Assembly (NCBI GenBank): GCA_028289425.1
Contig: JANQPL010000004.1
Coordinates: 186,001 to 250,000, forward strand
Direction of reading: 5' to 3'
Origin: Alphaproteobacteria bacterium
GTDB lineage: Bacteria > Pseudomonadota > Alphaproteobacteria > JANQMY01
DNA: 64,000 bases
Translations under genes and position numbers: made by a program
The notes under the pieces: model-generated
Seen by the model: only the letters and a program-made list of their open reading frames with translations
What the model was told of the DNA's origin: nothing
The model's database searches: none
Shown: one piece after another, positions 44,548 through 53,716 of the stretch
Layout: the number at the start of each line of letters is the position of its first letter
Position numbering within the stretch: position 1 is the first letter of the stretch

Positions 44548-45515
44548 CACAATGCCGGATCCGCTTCGCATCGCGTCCGCGCCAATTTTTCCCCGGTCGC
44601 AAGCGCCGCCGATGTCATGATGTCTAAGTTTCCCGCATAAGCCGGCAGGTAGTCAGCCGCGCCTTCCACTTCCAGAAAAACGCTTGTCTTAATGCCCTCA
44701 TATTGGCCGACCCCAGGGATGTGGACAGGGTTATTGGACCCGAACCGTTCAAACTGCACTTTCTGCTTGAGGCGATAACCGGGAACATACGCCCGCACTT
44801 GTTCCACCATATCCACGATAGATTTTTCAATGGCCGCTTCGTCCGCACCACCAGACAGTGTGAAAATTGTATCGCGCATGATCATCGGAGGATCAGCCGG
44901 GTTAAGAACGATAATGGCCTTGCCTGTTGCGGCGCCTCCAACAATTTCGAGCCCCCTCGCCGTCGTTTCGGTGAATTCATCAATATTGGCGCGTGTCCCA
45001 GGACCGGCAGATTTCGACGCGATTGATGCAACGATCTCCGCATAGTGCACGTCTGAAACGGAAGACACTGCGGCAACGATCGGGATGGTTGCCTGCCCAC
45101 CACAGGTCACCATATTCACATTGGGCGCGTTGAGGTGTTCGTCCCCGTTTATGACAGGAACCACGTAAGGTCCAATCGCTGCGGGGGTTAGGTCGACCAT
45201 CTGCTTGCCGGCAGATCCGACAACGTCACTATGTTTTTTGTGCGCGGCTGCCGACGTGGCATCGAAAACGATGTCTATTTGCGGCCACGCTTCCATAGAC
45301 CGCAAGCCTTCGATGCCATTGTGCGTCGTGCTAACACCCAATTCTTCGGCGCGAGCCAACCCATCAGAAGTCGGGTCAATGCCAACCAGGGCAGCGACTT
45401 CAAGATGTTCGGAATGTCTGACAATTTTGATCATCAAGTCGGTCCCAATGTTTCCTGAACCGATGATCGCCACTTTGCTTTTCTTGAACACCAATCTCGA
45501 ACACCCGTTGATCAT
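44547..45515 (-). CDS. mhpF: Acylating acetaldehyde dehydrogenase (MhpF-like)
   Basis: 322 residues. NAD-binding start [17 protein letters not shown], the catalytic cysteine in [35 protein letters not shown] and [13 protein letters not shown] are all typical. It oxidises the aldehyde released by the aldolase to an acyl-CoA. The first codons are uncertain: the protein may begin at GTG eight residues in, closer to the usual [11 protein letters not shown] start. First gene of the minus-strand trio, divergent from the IclR regulator, so its promoter lies in the 45516-45594 gap. Confidence 0.95.
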   Translation of the reverse strand: MINGCSRLVFKKSKVAIIGSGNIGTDLMIKIVRHSEHLEVAALVGIDPTSDGLARAEELGVSTTHNGIEGLRSMEAWPQIDIVFDATSAAAHKKHSDVVGSAGKQMVDLTPAAIGPYVVPVINGDEHLNAPNVNMVTCGGQATIPIVAAVSSVSDVHYAEIVASIASKSAGPGTRANIDEFTETTARGLEIVGGAATGKAIIVLNPADPPMIMRDTIFTLSGGADEAAIEKSIVDMVEQVRAYVPGYRLKQKVQFERFGSNNPVHIPGVGQYEGIKTSVFLEVEGAADYLPAYAGNLDIMTSAALATGEKLARTRCEADPAL

Positions 45516-45564
45516 TTCTGAGTGTCAAGCGTAGTCAATTCATTTGACCCGGCAAATCCGAGAG

Positions 45565-45599
45565 CGCATATTATTCTCATTTTTTGAGAACAATATGCG
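45565..45599. promoter_or_regulatory. Large palindrome overlapping the IclR start codon
   Basis: Arms CGCATATTATTCTCA (45565-45579) and TGAGAACAATATGCG (45585-45599) match at 14 of 15 positions around TTTTT. The right arm contains the ATG at 45595. It could be the IclR operator for autoregulation and for the divergent dehydrogenase-aldolase-hydratase operon, or an RNA hairpin hiding the start codon. Confidence 0.6.
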
Positions 45600-46362
45600 T
45601 ACCGGAAAAAACGAAAAAAACGTCCCAACATCAGACGCGCTGCTTGTTTTTCAAGAGGTTCTCTCTCTCCAAGGGGATCCGTTTCGCCCAACAGAAGCAA
45701 GCCGCCGGCTGGGCATACCCATACCCAATATTTACCGGCACATCGGTGTTTTGGTCAGTAGCGGTTGGCTCATCCGTACACGCAGAAGCCATTATCTGCC
45801 CCATCCGACATTTTTAAAGCTTCTGGAACCTTTCAAGATTCAATCAGTCCTCAGATTGATTATTCGACCAATACTCGAACGGGCCGGAAAGGAAGTGGAA
45901 GCGGCCTTCCACTTCGGCATGCTCGAGTCGGATATGGTGACCTACATCGCCAAAATCGATCATCACAATATGGGACTGTTCACGGAAGAGAACAGCCAAC
46001 TCGAAGCCTATTGCTCAGCCATTGGAAAATGCTTGCTGGCTTCTTTGTCGTCAGATGAATTAGACGCGTACCTGTCTGCTTCAGAATTCCCGAAGCTTAC
46101 TGACAACACAATTGTCGATCCGAAAGAGATCCGACGCGAGATCAGCAAAACCAAGAAACGCGGATACGGTATCGACAACCGAGAAATCCGAGAGGACTTG
46201 GTATGCATCGCGGTTCCGGTGAGCCAGGGGGATGGCTCGGTCATCGGTGCGGTTTCAGCTGCGTCGACCCGTGCCGACCTAACCGGCGCGCCTAAGAAAA
46301 AAACCATATCGACACTTCGACAAGTCAAAGCGGAAATCGCTAAGGTGCTTCAACCCCAATAG
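45595..46362 (+). CDS. IclR-family transcriptional regulator
   Basis: About 255 residues from ATG at 45595. N-terminal winged helix (ALLVFQEVLSLQGDPFRPTEASRRLGIPIPNIYRHIGVLVSSGWL) and C-terminal ligand domain with EAAFHFGMLESDMVTYIAKI, LEAYCSAIGKCLLASLSSDEL, REISKTKKRGYGIDNREIREDLVCIAVPV. IclR proteins often regulate aromatic catabolism (MhpR, PcaR). The upstream TTG at 45544 is rejected. The starting ATG lies inside a large palindrome. Divergent from the mhpF-like gene, which it probably controls. Confidence 0.9.
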   Translation: MRTGKNEKNVPTSDALLVFQEVLSLQGDPFRPTEASRRLGIPIPNIYRHIGVLVSSGWLIRTRRSHYLPHPTFLKLLEPFKIQSVLRLIIRPILERAGKEVEAAFHFGMLESDMVTYIAKIDHHNMGLFTEENSQLEAYCSAIGKCLLASLSSDELDAYLSASEFPKLTDNTIVDPKEIRREISKTKKRGYGIDNREIREDLVCIAVPVSQGDGSVIGAVSAASTRADLTGAPKKKTISTLRQVKAEIAKVLQPQ

Positions 46363-47137
46363 AAGGGCCATTGACCGGTTGCTAGGTTATGCCTCGACGC
46401 CCACATTTCGTCCTGACCCGCTGATCTCATCGAAATTGGACACAAGGATGACGCCATGGAGCAGAATTGAGCAACGAGAGGAAAGTAGACCAAGGTGGCT
46501 TGGTGCCCCTCAGCTCTTGGTACTTGGACCGATTTGGTGTTGCCTGGCATCGAACTGGTGTGTGAAGGCAGAAAGCGTCAAAGGGTGAAACCGGCGTCGT
46601 GCCTATGGCCAGCATTAAACTGCTCTATTACCTCATTGTCCTAAATCATAGGCGTCGTCGAGCTACCTCGTTTGACATTTCATCACACCCGACACCTGAA
46701 CGCGTCGCCCACCAACACGCAAAAAACGTTTCTATGGCCCACGCGCCGGAAAATATAAACCTATGTTGATCACAACAATAAAACTCGAACTCATTGGCCT
46801 TTGGGTAGAGGTTGTCTTTCAAGACAGGCGAGTCTAAGCAAGTGGCGCCATAAGAGCAATCCCGCCCGCATGCAGCCTCCACCGTCAGTAGATTCGGATA
46901 TGGTTTCTGTTGGAGTAAAGACTCCAGAACTCGCCTGGACTCCAGCGATCCGCAATCAAAAAATCGCCCAATACCCAATCATTTCAAGCCAGACGCTTTA
47001 GCCTAGCGAACAGTTCCTAGGCCCTTTCGTACGCGATTGACATTCTTTCGACCAGTCGGTAGTTTTTGACAGCTTTGCCTGAGCCTGGCTTTGCGTTCTC
47101 TAGGTTGAGTTACTCCTGGTTCACAGAAAGGCTGGAA
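46363..47137. other. 775-base gap without a convincing gene
   Basis: Between the IclR gene and the thiolase. Short open frames (for example 46646-46978 minus and 46379-46588 plus) have no recognisable motif, no good ribosome binding site and odd composition rich in W, C and R. It contains the TetR-type site at 47048-47060 close to the thiolase. It may mark the boundary between two acquired modules; no transposase or attachment repeat was recognised. Confidence 0.45.
47048..47060. promoter_or_regulatory. TetR-type site E (thiolase operon)
   Basis: TCGACCAGTCGGT, 77 bases before the thiolase start. Reverse complement ACCGACTGGTCGA. It matches the group consensus CGACYGGAYGGT at 10 of 12 positions and is the least typical member but the most symmetric. 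Confidence 0.5.
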
Positions 47138-48319
47138 ATGTCGAACAATGTGGTCGTTGCTGGTGTGGGAATGATACCATTCACAAAGCCAGGTAAAAGC
47201 GATGCTTATAGCGCGATGGGGGAACAAGCGGCACGGGCGGCGCTCGACGATTCAAACCTCCCTTACTGCGCAATTGAGCAGGCGTTTGTCGGATACATCT
47301 ACGCTGATTCCACAGCCGGCCAATCTGCTCTTTATGGCCTCGGATTGACTGGCATTCCGATTGCTAACGTAAACAACAATTGCTCAACCGGATCGACAGC
47401 GCTGTTTCTCGCTCGGCAAGCTGTCGAAAGCGAAACGGTGGAGTGTGCTCTCGCTTTGGGATTCGAGCAAATGGTGCCAGGAGCCCTCGGCGCTATTTTT
47501 ACGGACCGTCCCGGACCGACTGCGCGCTTCATCAAGGAGATGGCGTCGATCCAAGAGATTAACAAAAGGGCTCCTATCGCTGCGCAGTTTTTTGGGGGCG
47601 CGGGCCAAGAATACGCCAACAAGTACGGCACCAAAAATGAGACATTCGCGAAGGTTGCTGAAAAGGCGCGCCGTCACGCCTCAAGGAATCCGTTCGCTGT
47701 TTTCCGTGAAGAATTGACAACCGAAGAGATCCTCGAATCTCCGCACATTTATGGACCCTTAACCCGGTTCCAATGCTGCCCGCCGACCTGTGGGGCTGCT
47801 GCAGCGATCGTCTGTTCAGAGCGTTTCTCTCGAAAGCACGGTGTCGACCAGCCTATCAAGATTGTCGCGCAGTCAATGACGACAGATTTCGAAAACACAT
47901 TCGCGGAACACTCCATGATCAAGCTCATAGGATACGACATGTCGAAAGCAGCAGCCGTGCGCGTCTACGAAACATCCGGGATCGGCCCCGATGATGTTGA
48001 TGTTGTCGAATTGCACGATTGCTTCACGGCAAACGAGTTGCTTGCGTATGAAGCGCTTGGCCTGACACCGGAGGGAACGGCGGAACAATTCATTTGGGAT
48101 GGCGACAACAGCTATGGCGGGCGTGTCGTAACGAATCCATCGGGAGGGCTGTTATCCAAAGGGCACCCGCTTGGCGCTACCGGTCTTGCACAGTGTACGG
48201 AGCTTATTTGGCAACTGCGTGGCCAAGCTGGAGAACGTCAGGTTGATGGAGCGCGAATTGCCCTTCAGCACAATCTCGGGCTCGGCGGCGCTTGCGTCGT
48301 CACAATGTATCAGCAATAG
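47138..48319 (+). CDS. SCP2-type thiolase / lipid-transfer thiolase
   Basis: 393 residues from ATG at 47138; the frame extends upstream without support. Thiolase-fold motifs: nucleophilic cysteine in VNNNCSTGSTALF (about 85), GFEQM, VELHDCFTANELLAYEALG, and C-terminal NPSGGLLSKGHPLGATGLAQ. The HDCFT and GHPLGATG layout is of the SCP-x/Ltp group, which acts on branched or steroid-type acyl-CoAs as thiolase or aldolase, rather than the FadA group. First gene of a four-gene operon (thiolase, two MaoC-type proteins, SDR). Confidence 0.92.
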   Translation: MSNNVVVAGVGMIPFTKPGKSDAYSAMGEQAARAALDDSNLPYCAIEQAFVGYIYADSTAGQSALYGLGLTGIPIANVNNNCSTGSTALFLARQAVESETVECALALGFEQMVPGALGAIFTDRPGPTARFIKEMASIQEINKRAPIAAQFFGGAGQEYANKYGTKNETFAKVAEKARRHASRNPFAVFREELTTEEILESPHIYGPLTRFQCCPPTCGAAAAIVCSERFSRKHGVDQPIKIVAQSMTTDFENTFAEHSMIKLIGYDMSKAAAVRVYETSGIGPDDVDVVELHDCFTANELLAYEALGLTPEGTAEQFIWDGDNSYGGRVVTNPSGGLLSKGHPLGATGLAQCTELIWQLRGQAGERQVDGARIALQHNLGLGGACVVTMYQQ

Positions 48320-48335
48320 AGGCTCGTGAGTTTTC

Positions 48336-48776
48336 ATGATCGACCGTAAGTTCATCGGGACCCGGTCCACACCATTTACCCTAGACGTAGAGAAGGGGCA
48401 GCTGAGATCTTTCGCTAAAGCGGTCGGCGAAAGAAACCCTATTTATACGGATGAAAATGCCGCGGCTGCACACGGCTACGCGTCCTTGCCGGCACCGCCC
48501 ACATTTGCCTTTTGTTTGAACCTCGCGGCACCCCAACCTTCGACGCGATACAGGGATATGGGCGTCGATCCGAGTAAGCTGCTTCATGGCGAGCAACACT
48601 TTCACTATCTGAAACCCATTTTTGCTGGCGATGCCATCACGCTCCAAAGCGAGATAATCGATATCTATGACAAGAAAAACGGCGCACTTGAGTTCATTGT
48701 GACCGAAACAACGGGTACGAACCAAAATGGCCACGTGGTTGTCAAGATGCTTGCAACAACAGTGGTTCAACACTAA
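48336..48776 (+). CDS. MaoC-type dehydratase, N-terminal type (FAS1-like hydratase subunit)
   Basis: 146 residues of a single hotdog fold (DKRFIGTRSTPFTLDVEKGQLRSFAKAVGERNPIYTDENAA; LHGEQHFHYLKPIFAGDAI). It lacks the catalytic DHNPIH-type motif and so likely forms the non-catalytic or substrate-binding half of a hydratase dimer with the next gene product, as HadA/HadB or ChsH1/ChsH2 do. Starts 16 bases after the thiolase. Confidence 0.85.
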   Translation: MIDRKFIGTRSTPFTLDVEKGQLRSFAKAVGERNPIYTDENAAAAHGYASLPAPPTFAFCLNLAAPQPSTRYRDMGVDPSKLLHGEQHFHYLKPIFAGDAITLQSEIIDIYDKKNGALEFIVTETTGTNQNGHVVVKMLATTVVQH

Positions 48777-48787
48777 AGGAGACCGAA

Positions 48788-49201
48788 TTGGCCGTACTGT
48801 TTGAAGATATTTCAACTGGTTACGAGCTTGAACCCGTGCGCAAACCTCCGATCACCCGCACAACACTTGCCTTGTTCGGCGGCGCCTCAGGCGATCACAA
48901 TCCAATTCATATCGACATTGACTTCGCCAAATCGGCCGGAATGCCAGATGTTTTTGCACATGGCATGTTGTCAATGGCCTATTTAGGTCAGGTTCTCACA
49001 AACTGGGTTCCACAGGAAGCCATAATAACGTTTGGTGTTCGTTTCCAGTCAATCACTCACCTTAACGACGAAATCACTTGCTCCGGTCGAGTCATCGAAA
49101 AGACTGAGCAGGACGGTAAGAATAGAGTTCGCATCGAAATGCAGGCCGTTAATCAGCACGGAGACATTAAGCTCAAAGGTGAAGCGATCGTCGCGCTTTA
49201 A
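48788..49201 (+). CDS. MaoC-type (R)-specific enoyl-CoA hydratase subunit
   Basis: 137 residues of hotdog fold with the complete hydratase-2 motif GASGDHNPIHIDIDFAKSAGM (catalytic D and H) and FAHGMLSMAYLGQ. Start is TTG at 48788 with AAAGGAG six bases upstream. With the previous protein it probably forms a heterodimeric enoyl-CoA hydratase. Neighbours show it acts between the acyl-CoA dehydrogenase and SDR steps. Confidence 0.9.
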   Translation: MAVLFEDISTGYELEPVRKPPITRTTLALFGGASGDHNPIHIDIDFAKSAGMPDVFAHGMLSMAYLGQVLTNWVPQEAIITFGVRFQSITHLNDEITCSGRVIEKTEQDGKNRVRIEMQAVNQHGDIKLKGEAIVAL

Positions 49202-49234
49202 GCGTTTTAAACCCAAACAAAGTTAGGAGCAAAA

Positions 49235-50054
49235 ATGGGGAAACTCGATGGACGCACGGCCCTTGTAACCGGAGGCGGTCGTGGTATCGGTCGGTCCGTT
49301 TGCTATAGGCTGGCTGAAGAAGGGGCACATGTGGTCGTTAATGACCTCGACCCTGTTCCAGCCAACGAAACCGTTGAAAAGATTTGCTCAGTTGGCGGAC
49401 ACGCCATCGCATGTCCGGGTAGCGTGACAGACGCCGACTTCGCTTCCCGATTTGTCAACTGCGCGATCGATAGCTTTGGGGATATCCATGTCATCATCAA
49501 CAACGCCGGATACACTTGGGATTCAGTTATTCAAAAGATGACGGATGATCAGTTTGACGCAATGCTCGACGTTCACTTGAAGGCACCTTGGCGCATACTT
49601 AAGGAAGCTGCTGAATTCATTCGCCTGAAATCAAAGGAAGAAGCGCTCACAGGACAAGAAACATTTCGAAAGGTCGTGAATGTCTCGTCGATTGCCGGTT
49701 CACGCGGCAACGCCGGTCAAACCAACTTACGCGTCGGCGAAAGCGGGAATTATTGGCCTCACGATGGCTCTCGCAAAGGAGTGGGGGCGCTATAAAGTCA
49801 ACGTCAACACGGTGGCCTTCGGATACATCGCAACCAGATTGACCGAAGCCACAGACGAGAAGAAAGAGATTGAAATCGAAGGCCGCCGGATCGGCGTTGG
49901 CGTCCCGTCTGGAAATGTTGCCGCCCTAGCGCGGGCCGTCCCGCTTGGCCGCGGCGGAACAACCGACGAGGCAGCCGGATCGATTATCCTGTTTTGCTTG
50001 CCTGAGGCGGACTACGTATCGGGGCCATTGTTGGAGGTAACGGGCGGTCTGTGA
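49235..50054 (+). pseudogene. Short-chain dehydrogenase interrupted by a one-base frameshift
   Basis: Starts with GTGGGRGIGRSV Rossmann motif, NNAGYTWDS and VNVSSIAGSRGNAGQTN in one frame (49235 onwards); the continuation YASAKAGIIGLTMALAKEWG through VSGPLLEVTGGL lies in the next frame to 50054. The change occurs at the extra T at 49727/49728 in AACTTACGCG; removing it restores the Y of the catalytic YxxxK exactly. Otherwise the whole sequence is intact (about 272 residues), with no other decay. It is either a recent mutation or a sequencing error. The product would be a 3-hydroxyacyl-CoA dehydrogenase-type SDR. AGGAG lies eight bases before the ATG. Confidence 0.85.
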
Positions 50055-50212
50055 CGAATGAAACGACGTAAAGCCTCTCTTGCGCCCTCCTCTATCTCAT
50101 AACGATAAAACCGACCATCCCTGAATTGCTGTTTTGCCTCCAGGATTGGCGTTCGCATATTTACTCTAACGCGCGCCCCGCGCTTCCGTTGACGTCTGAT
50201 TATTGAATTATT

Positions 50213-50225
50213 CCGAACGGATGGT
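50213..50225. promoter_or_regulatory. TetR-type site C (dehydrogenase operon)
   Basis: CCGAACGGATGGT followed by ATAAT, 51 bases before the likely start of the acyl-CoA dehydrogenase. It matches the group consensus CGACYGGAYGGT at 11 of 12, with a following A/T-rich stretch as in the other sites. A TATAAT overlaps it. Confidence 0.55.
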
Positions 50226-50275
50226 ATAATTTCATCGGCCTCACCTGTTAGGTCAGGTCAAAAAGGGTGCCTTGG

Positions 50276-51406
50276 GTGAATTTTGATTTTTCTGATGAAC
50301 AAAAAATACTGAGAACGTCATTGCGTCGGGCCCTCGAAAATGCGTGTCCGTTAAGCGAAGTTCGGCGCATTTTCGAAGACGAGACTGAGACTTTCTCAAA
50401 CTCCGCCCTGTTAGCTTTTCGCGCGAGTGGCGCTGGTTTTGCTCCTTTAACAGTCGACTATGGCGGATTGGGCCTTGGATTCTTGGAGCTTTGCGTTGCT
50501 GCCGAAGAGCTTGGCAGGGCGTTGGCACCGACACCTGTCGGCTCGTCCTTGTATCTGGCTGCGCCTGCCTTGCAAGACTCGAAATCCGAAGCACTGAAGC
50601 AAGAGATATTGCCGAAACTCGCCACCGTAGAGGTTTCTGGCACGCTCGCGCTTGCTGAATCGCCAAGCTGGCGCATTGGTGACCCGATCGCTACTCAGTT
50701 GCACAATGGCCGGGTGTACGGCCGAAAAACTCTGGTCCCACACGGTTCGCATGCTGATTTCGCTATTGTTCTCGTCAATGAAGAAAACACCACTGACCCT
50801 CAAACTGGGCTTGCGTATGTCGACTTAAAAAGCTGCTTTGTTGAGAAGCGCAACCTTTCGAGTGTGGACCCCACACTCCCTGTGGCGGAGTTGGTGTTAG
50901 ATGGATGTGGCGCGGAGAAGCTTGAGTACGACTGTTCCGCAGACGTTGCATTAAGTCGCCTCTTGGATAAATCCGCAGTTCTGTATGCGTTTGAGCAGGT
51001 CGGCGGCGCCGGTCGCGCCCTTGAGCTTGGACGCGACTATGCGATGGATCGCCGTGCATTCGGCCGGACAATTGGATCGTACCAAGCCATCAAGCACAAA
51101 CTGGCAGATGTCTACGCCATGATCGAGATTGCGCGAGCTCATGCTTACTATGGAGCGTGGGCCCTTACGACAGCCGCCCAGGACTTACCACGTGCAGCGG
51201 CCGCAGCCAGACTTGCAGCAACCAACGCATTCATAGCAGCATCTTCTGTATCGTTGCATGTCCACGGCGGTTTTGGTTTTACCTGGGAAAGCGATTGTCA
51301 TTTGTTTTACAGGCGAGCAAGGCATCTTGCATCTTGTATCGGAAGCACTCTCGATTGGGAGAACCGATTGCTGACTGCGCTCTATCATGAAGAAGAAGTG
51401 AACTGA
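50276..51406 (+). CDS. Acyl-CoA dehydrogenase (smaller partner)
   Basis: 376 residues from GTG at 50276, giving the usual VNFDFSDEQKILR opening; a GTG nine bases earlier is less good. RAFGRTIGSYQAIKHKLADVYAMIE and HVHGGFGFTWESDCHLFYRRAR are typical; the E of TWE is retained. Two bases separate it from the next dehydrogenase gene. The layout repeats the pair at 3684-6032: one about 375-residue and one about 405-residue dehydrogenase, suggesting an alpha2beta2 enzyme for bulky acyl-CoAs. Confidence 0.9.
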   Translation: MNFDFSDEQKILRTSLRRALENACPLSEVRRIFEDETETFSNSALLAFRASGAGFAPLTVDYGGLGLGFLELCVAAEELGRALAPTPVGSSLYLAAPALQDSKSEALKQEILPKLATVEVSGTLALAESPSWRIGDPIATQLHNGRVYGRKTLVPHGSHADFAIVLVNEENTTDPQTGLAYVDLKSCFVEKRNLSSVDPTLPVAELVLDGCGAEKLEYDCSADVALSRLLDKSAVLYAFEQVGGAGRALELGRDYAMDRRAFGRTIGSYQAIKHKLADVYAMIEIARAHAYYGAWALTTAAQDLPRAAAAARLAATNAFIAASSVSLHVHGGFGFTWESDCHLFYRRARHLASCIGSTLDWENRLLTALYHEEEVN

Positions 51407-51407
51407 C

Positions 51408-52634
51408 ATGGACTTTGAGGACTCGCCCGAGGATGCACGTTTCCGATCCGAGGTGCGTTCTTGGCTGGAAAGTAACGCTGAGCCTTTGGGCTCATCGCCC
51501 GGAACGAGAGTAGCTCCGAAAATTGATGCAAAGTTTGTCCAGCACGCTAGAGCTTGGCAGCAAAAGAAAGCTCAAGCAGGATTTGCTTGCATTACGTGGC
51601 CGAAAGAATACGGAGGAGCAGCGGGGACCCCAATCCAAGATGTGATCTTCAAGCAGGAAGAAAGCAAATTCCGCACCCCACGTGGCGTTCTTGAGATCGG
51701 TCTTGGGATGTGCGTGCCAACAATTCTTGTTCATGGAACGCCGAAACAAAAAGACCGATTCGTACGGCACGCTGTGACCGGGCAACACATATGGTCCCAA
51801 CTCTTCTCAGAGCCCGGTGCCGGCTCCGATCTTGCCGGGATCCGTACGAGAGCTGTCAAGACGAATGAAGGTTGGTTGCTGGCCGGCCAGAAAGTCTGGA
51901 CGTCGGGGGCACACTATTCTGACTACGGATTGATTCTCACCCGGACGGACCTAGAACAGGCAAAGCACAAAGGCTTAACCATGTTCATTGTTGACATGCG
52001 CTCGAAGGGGATTGATATCCGCCCAATTAAGCAAATGACTGGGGAGTCCGACTTCAACGAAGTATTCTTTGAAGATGTATTTGTACCGGACGAAAACCGT
52101 GTTGGCGATGTTAATGATGGATGGAAGATTGCCATTACAACGCTCATGAACGAGAGGCTGTCAGTAGGCCCAAATCTCAGATTTCTAACGGTGGACGACG
52201 TTCGAGACATTGCCGTCGCAAGCAAACGCCTGTTTGGATCCAATCCCGCCGGAGATAGCACTATCGGTCATAGGCTTGCCTTTTGGCACCTAAACGCTAT
52301 GGGTCTGGAGCTGCTGAGCCGCAGAGCACAAACAGCAATCGCGAAGGGGGGCATACCGGGTCCGGAACTTTCCGTTTCAAAGCTGATTGCGGCCACCCAA
52401 GGTCAGGAGATGGGAAACTTCGCCATCGACTTAATGGGTATGGGCGGCATTCTCACACACCAAGAGTTGGGTGACGACTGGCGGATGGTGGAAAGATCTT
52501 GGGCGTGGGGAGCTGCAATGCGAATTGCGGGCGGCACCGACGAAATCCTTCGGAACATTATTGCCGAGCGCGTACTCGGACTACCTGCCGAACACAGATC
52601 TGACAAAGACGTCGCCTTTGGCGCTCTGGAGTGA
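51408..52634 (+). CDS. Acyl-CoA dehydrogenase (larger partner)
   Basis: 408 residues. Motifs: SQLFSEPGAGSDLAGIRTRAV, WLLAGQKVWTSGAHYSDYG, SFNEVFFEDVFVPDENRVGD-like EVFFEDVFVPDENRVGD and C-terminal RIAGGTDEILRNIIAERVLGLP. As in its counterpart at 4824, the position of the YEGT glutamate is G. FAD-dependent; electrons probably go to ETF. It is the last gene of the dehydrogenase pair and faces the convergent hydratase gene across 98 bases. Confidence 0.93.
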   Translation: MDFEDSPEDARFRSEVRSWLESNAEPLGSSPGTRVAPKIDAKFVQHARAWQQKKAQAGFACITWPKEYGGAAGTPIQDVIFKQEESKFRTPRGVLEIGLGMCVPTILVHGTPKQKDRFVRHAVTGQHIWSQLFSEPGAGSDLAGIRTRAVKTNEGWLLAGQKVWTSGAHYSDYGLILTRTDLEQAKHKGLTMFIVDMRSKGIDIRPIKQMTGESDFNEVFFEDVFVPDENRVGDVNDGWKIAITTLMNERLSVGPNLRFLTVDDVRDIAVASKRLFGSNPAGDSTIGHRLAFWHLNAMGLELLSRRAQTAIAKGGIPGPELSVSKLIAATQGQEMGNFAIDLMGMGGILTHQELGDDWRMVERSWAWGAAMRIAGGTDEILRNIIAERVLGLPAEHRSDKDVAFGALE

Positions 52635-52732
52635 TGTTTGCAAGCCACTTTCCTATCGCTTGCACACTTCAATATGGAGCGACTGTGCACAATGTCGAGA
52701 ATTAGAGCGTCGTGTGGTGAAATGGAACCAAA

Positions 52733-53635
52733 CTACTCTGCACCCGATTCTACTTTGCGCTTACTTATCGCCGACTCAACTGAATCGCGTATCTTTGGAT
52801 GCAAGTTTTCCGGTGAAATCGAGAACCCGTGTACAATCATATTATGCGCATGACAAAGTTCGTGTAGCGCGAATGATGTCTTCATCGCATTTTGACGCCC
52901 CATCGCGTCCTGCGCAGCGTTCAAGGCCTCTTTGGTCATCTTCAAACCAAACAACGGTTGCTTGGCAATACGCTTAGCAAGATCAAGCGTGAAGTCTTCC
53001 AGAGCATCTTCGCTGACGACATGATTCACCATTCCCCTTTTCTCAGCCTCACTCGCCGTCAGCCAATCGCTCGTGAAAAGCCACTCTTTGGCTTTACGGA
53101 TCCCAAGTTCGAAGGGGTGGTTGAAGAATTCAGCTCCACACACGCCCATGCTTACTGTGTGGTCCATGAATCGAGCATCTTCCGACGCAACAATCAAATC
53201 ACAAGCGAATGCCAACATATTGCCGCCCGCAATACAACGCCCTTGGACTTGAGCGATCGTTGGCTTGGGTAGATTTCGCCAACGTTCTGTTATGTCGAGA
53301 TAGATCTCTCTTTCTCTCCCGTAGCCCCACTCCCATCCAGGAGCTCGTGATTGGCTCCACATTCCAAGTGCTTCGAATTCGGATTCGCGAGAGCGTTCCT
53401 CAAAGCTCAAATCGTGACCCGAATTGAAGTCGGGACCGTCAGCTGACAGAATAATCACTTTGACTTTATCGTCGTGAGCAGCGAATTTGAACGCACTGTC
53501 CAGCTCATATGTCATTACGACACCTTGAGCATTTCGCTTTTCCGGACGATTTAAGACAATCCTCGCAACGTGTTCCGCAGGTGTTTCATATCGGAGTTGT
53601 TCGAAATTCGGCGGCCCACTTCGCGAGAGAGTCAT
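52733..53635 (-). CDS. Enoyl-CoA hydratase/isomerase family protein
   Basis: About 300 residues. Crotonase motifs: RIVLNRPEKRNAQG, SADGPDFNSGHDLSFEE (oxyanion hole) and VQGRCIAGGNMLAFACDLIVASEDARFMDHTVSMG. The usual second acidic residue is replaced by aromatic and small residues (CGAEFFNHPFELG), so substrate and chemistry may differ from simple hydration. Start ATG at 53635 is preferred to GTG at 53644. TetR-type site B lies 21 bases upstream, and it follows the TetR gene on the same strand by 81 bases, so it has its own regulated promoter. Confidence 0.87.
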   Translation of the reverse strand: MTLSRSGPPNFEQLRYETPAEHVARIVLNRPEKRNAQGVVMTYELDSAFKFAAHDDKVKVIILSADGPDFNSGHDLSFEERSRESEFEALGMWSQSRAPGWEWGYGREREIYLDITERWRNLPKPTIAQVQGRCIAGGNMLAFACDLIVASEDARFMDHTVSMGVCGAEFFNHPFELGIRKAKEWLFTSDWLTASEAEKRGMVNHVVSEDALEDFTLDLAKRIAKQPLFGLKMTKEALNAAQDAMGRQNAMKTSFALHELCHAHNMIVHGFSISPENLHPKIRDSVESAISKRKVESGAE

Positions 53636-53655
53636 TTGAATCACACCCTATTTGT

Positions 53656-53668
53656 TCGACTGGACGGT
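53656..53668. promoter_or_regulatory. TetR-type site B (hydratase)
   Basis: TCGACTGGACGGT followed by AACAT, immediately upstream of the hydratase start. It matches CGACYGGAYGGT at every position. Placed to block the start of transcription or translation. Confidence 0.65.
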
Positions 53669-53716
53669 AACATAACAAGGTGTGAAGGGCAAGAAACCGA
53701 GCAGCGGATCGGCCAG

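Noticed and set aside
46363-47137. Small genes or a transposase remnant
   Set aside because: No frame gave a recognisable motif or start signal; composition is odd, but that alone is not evidence.
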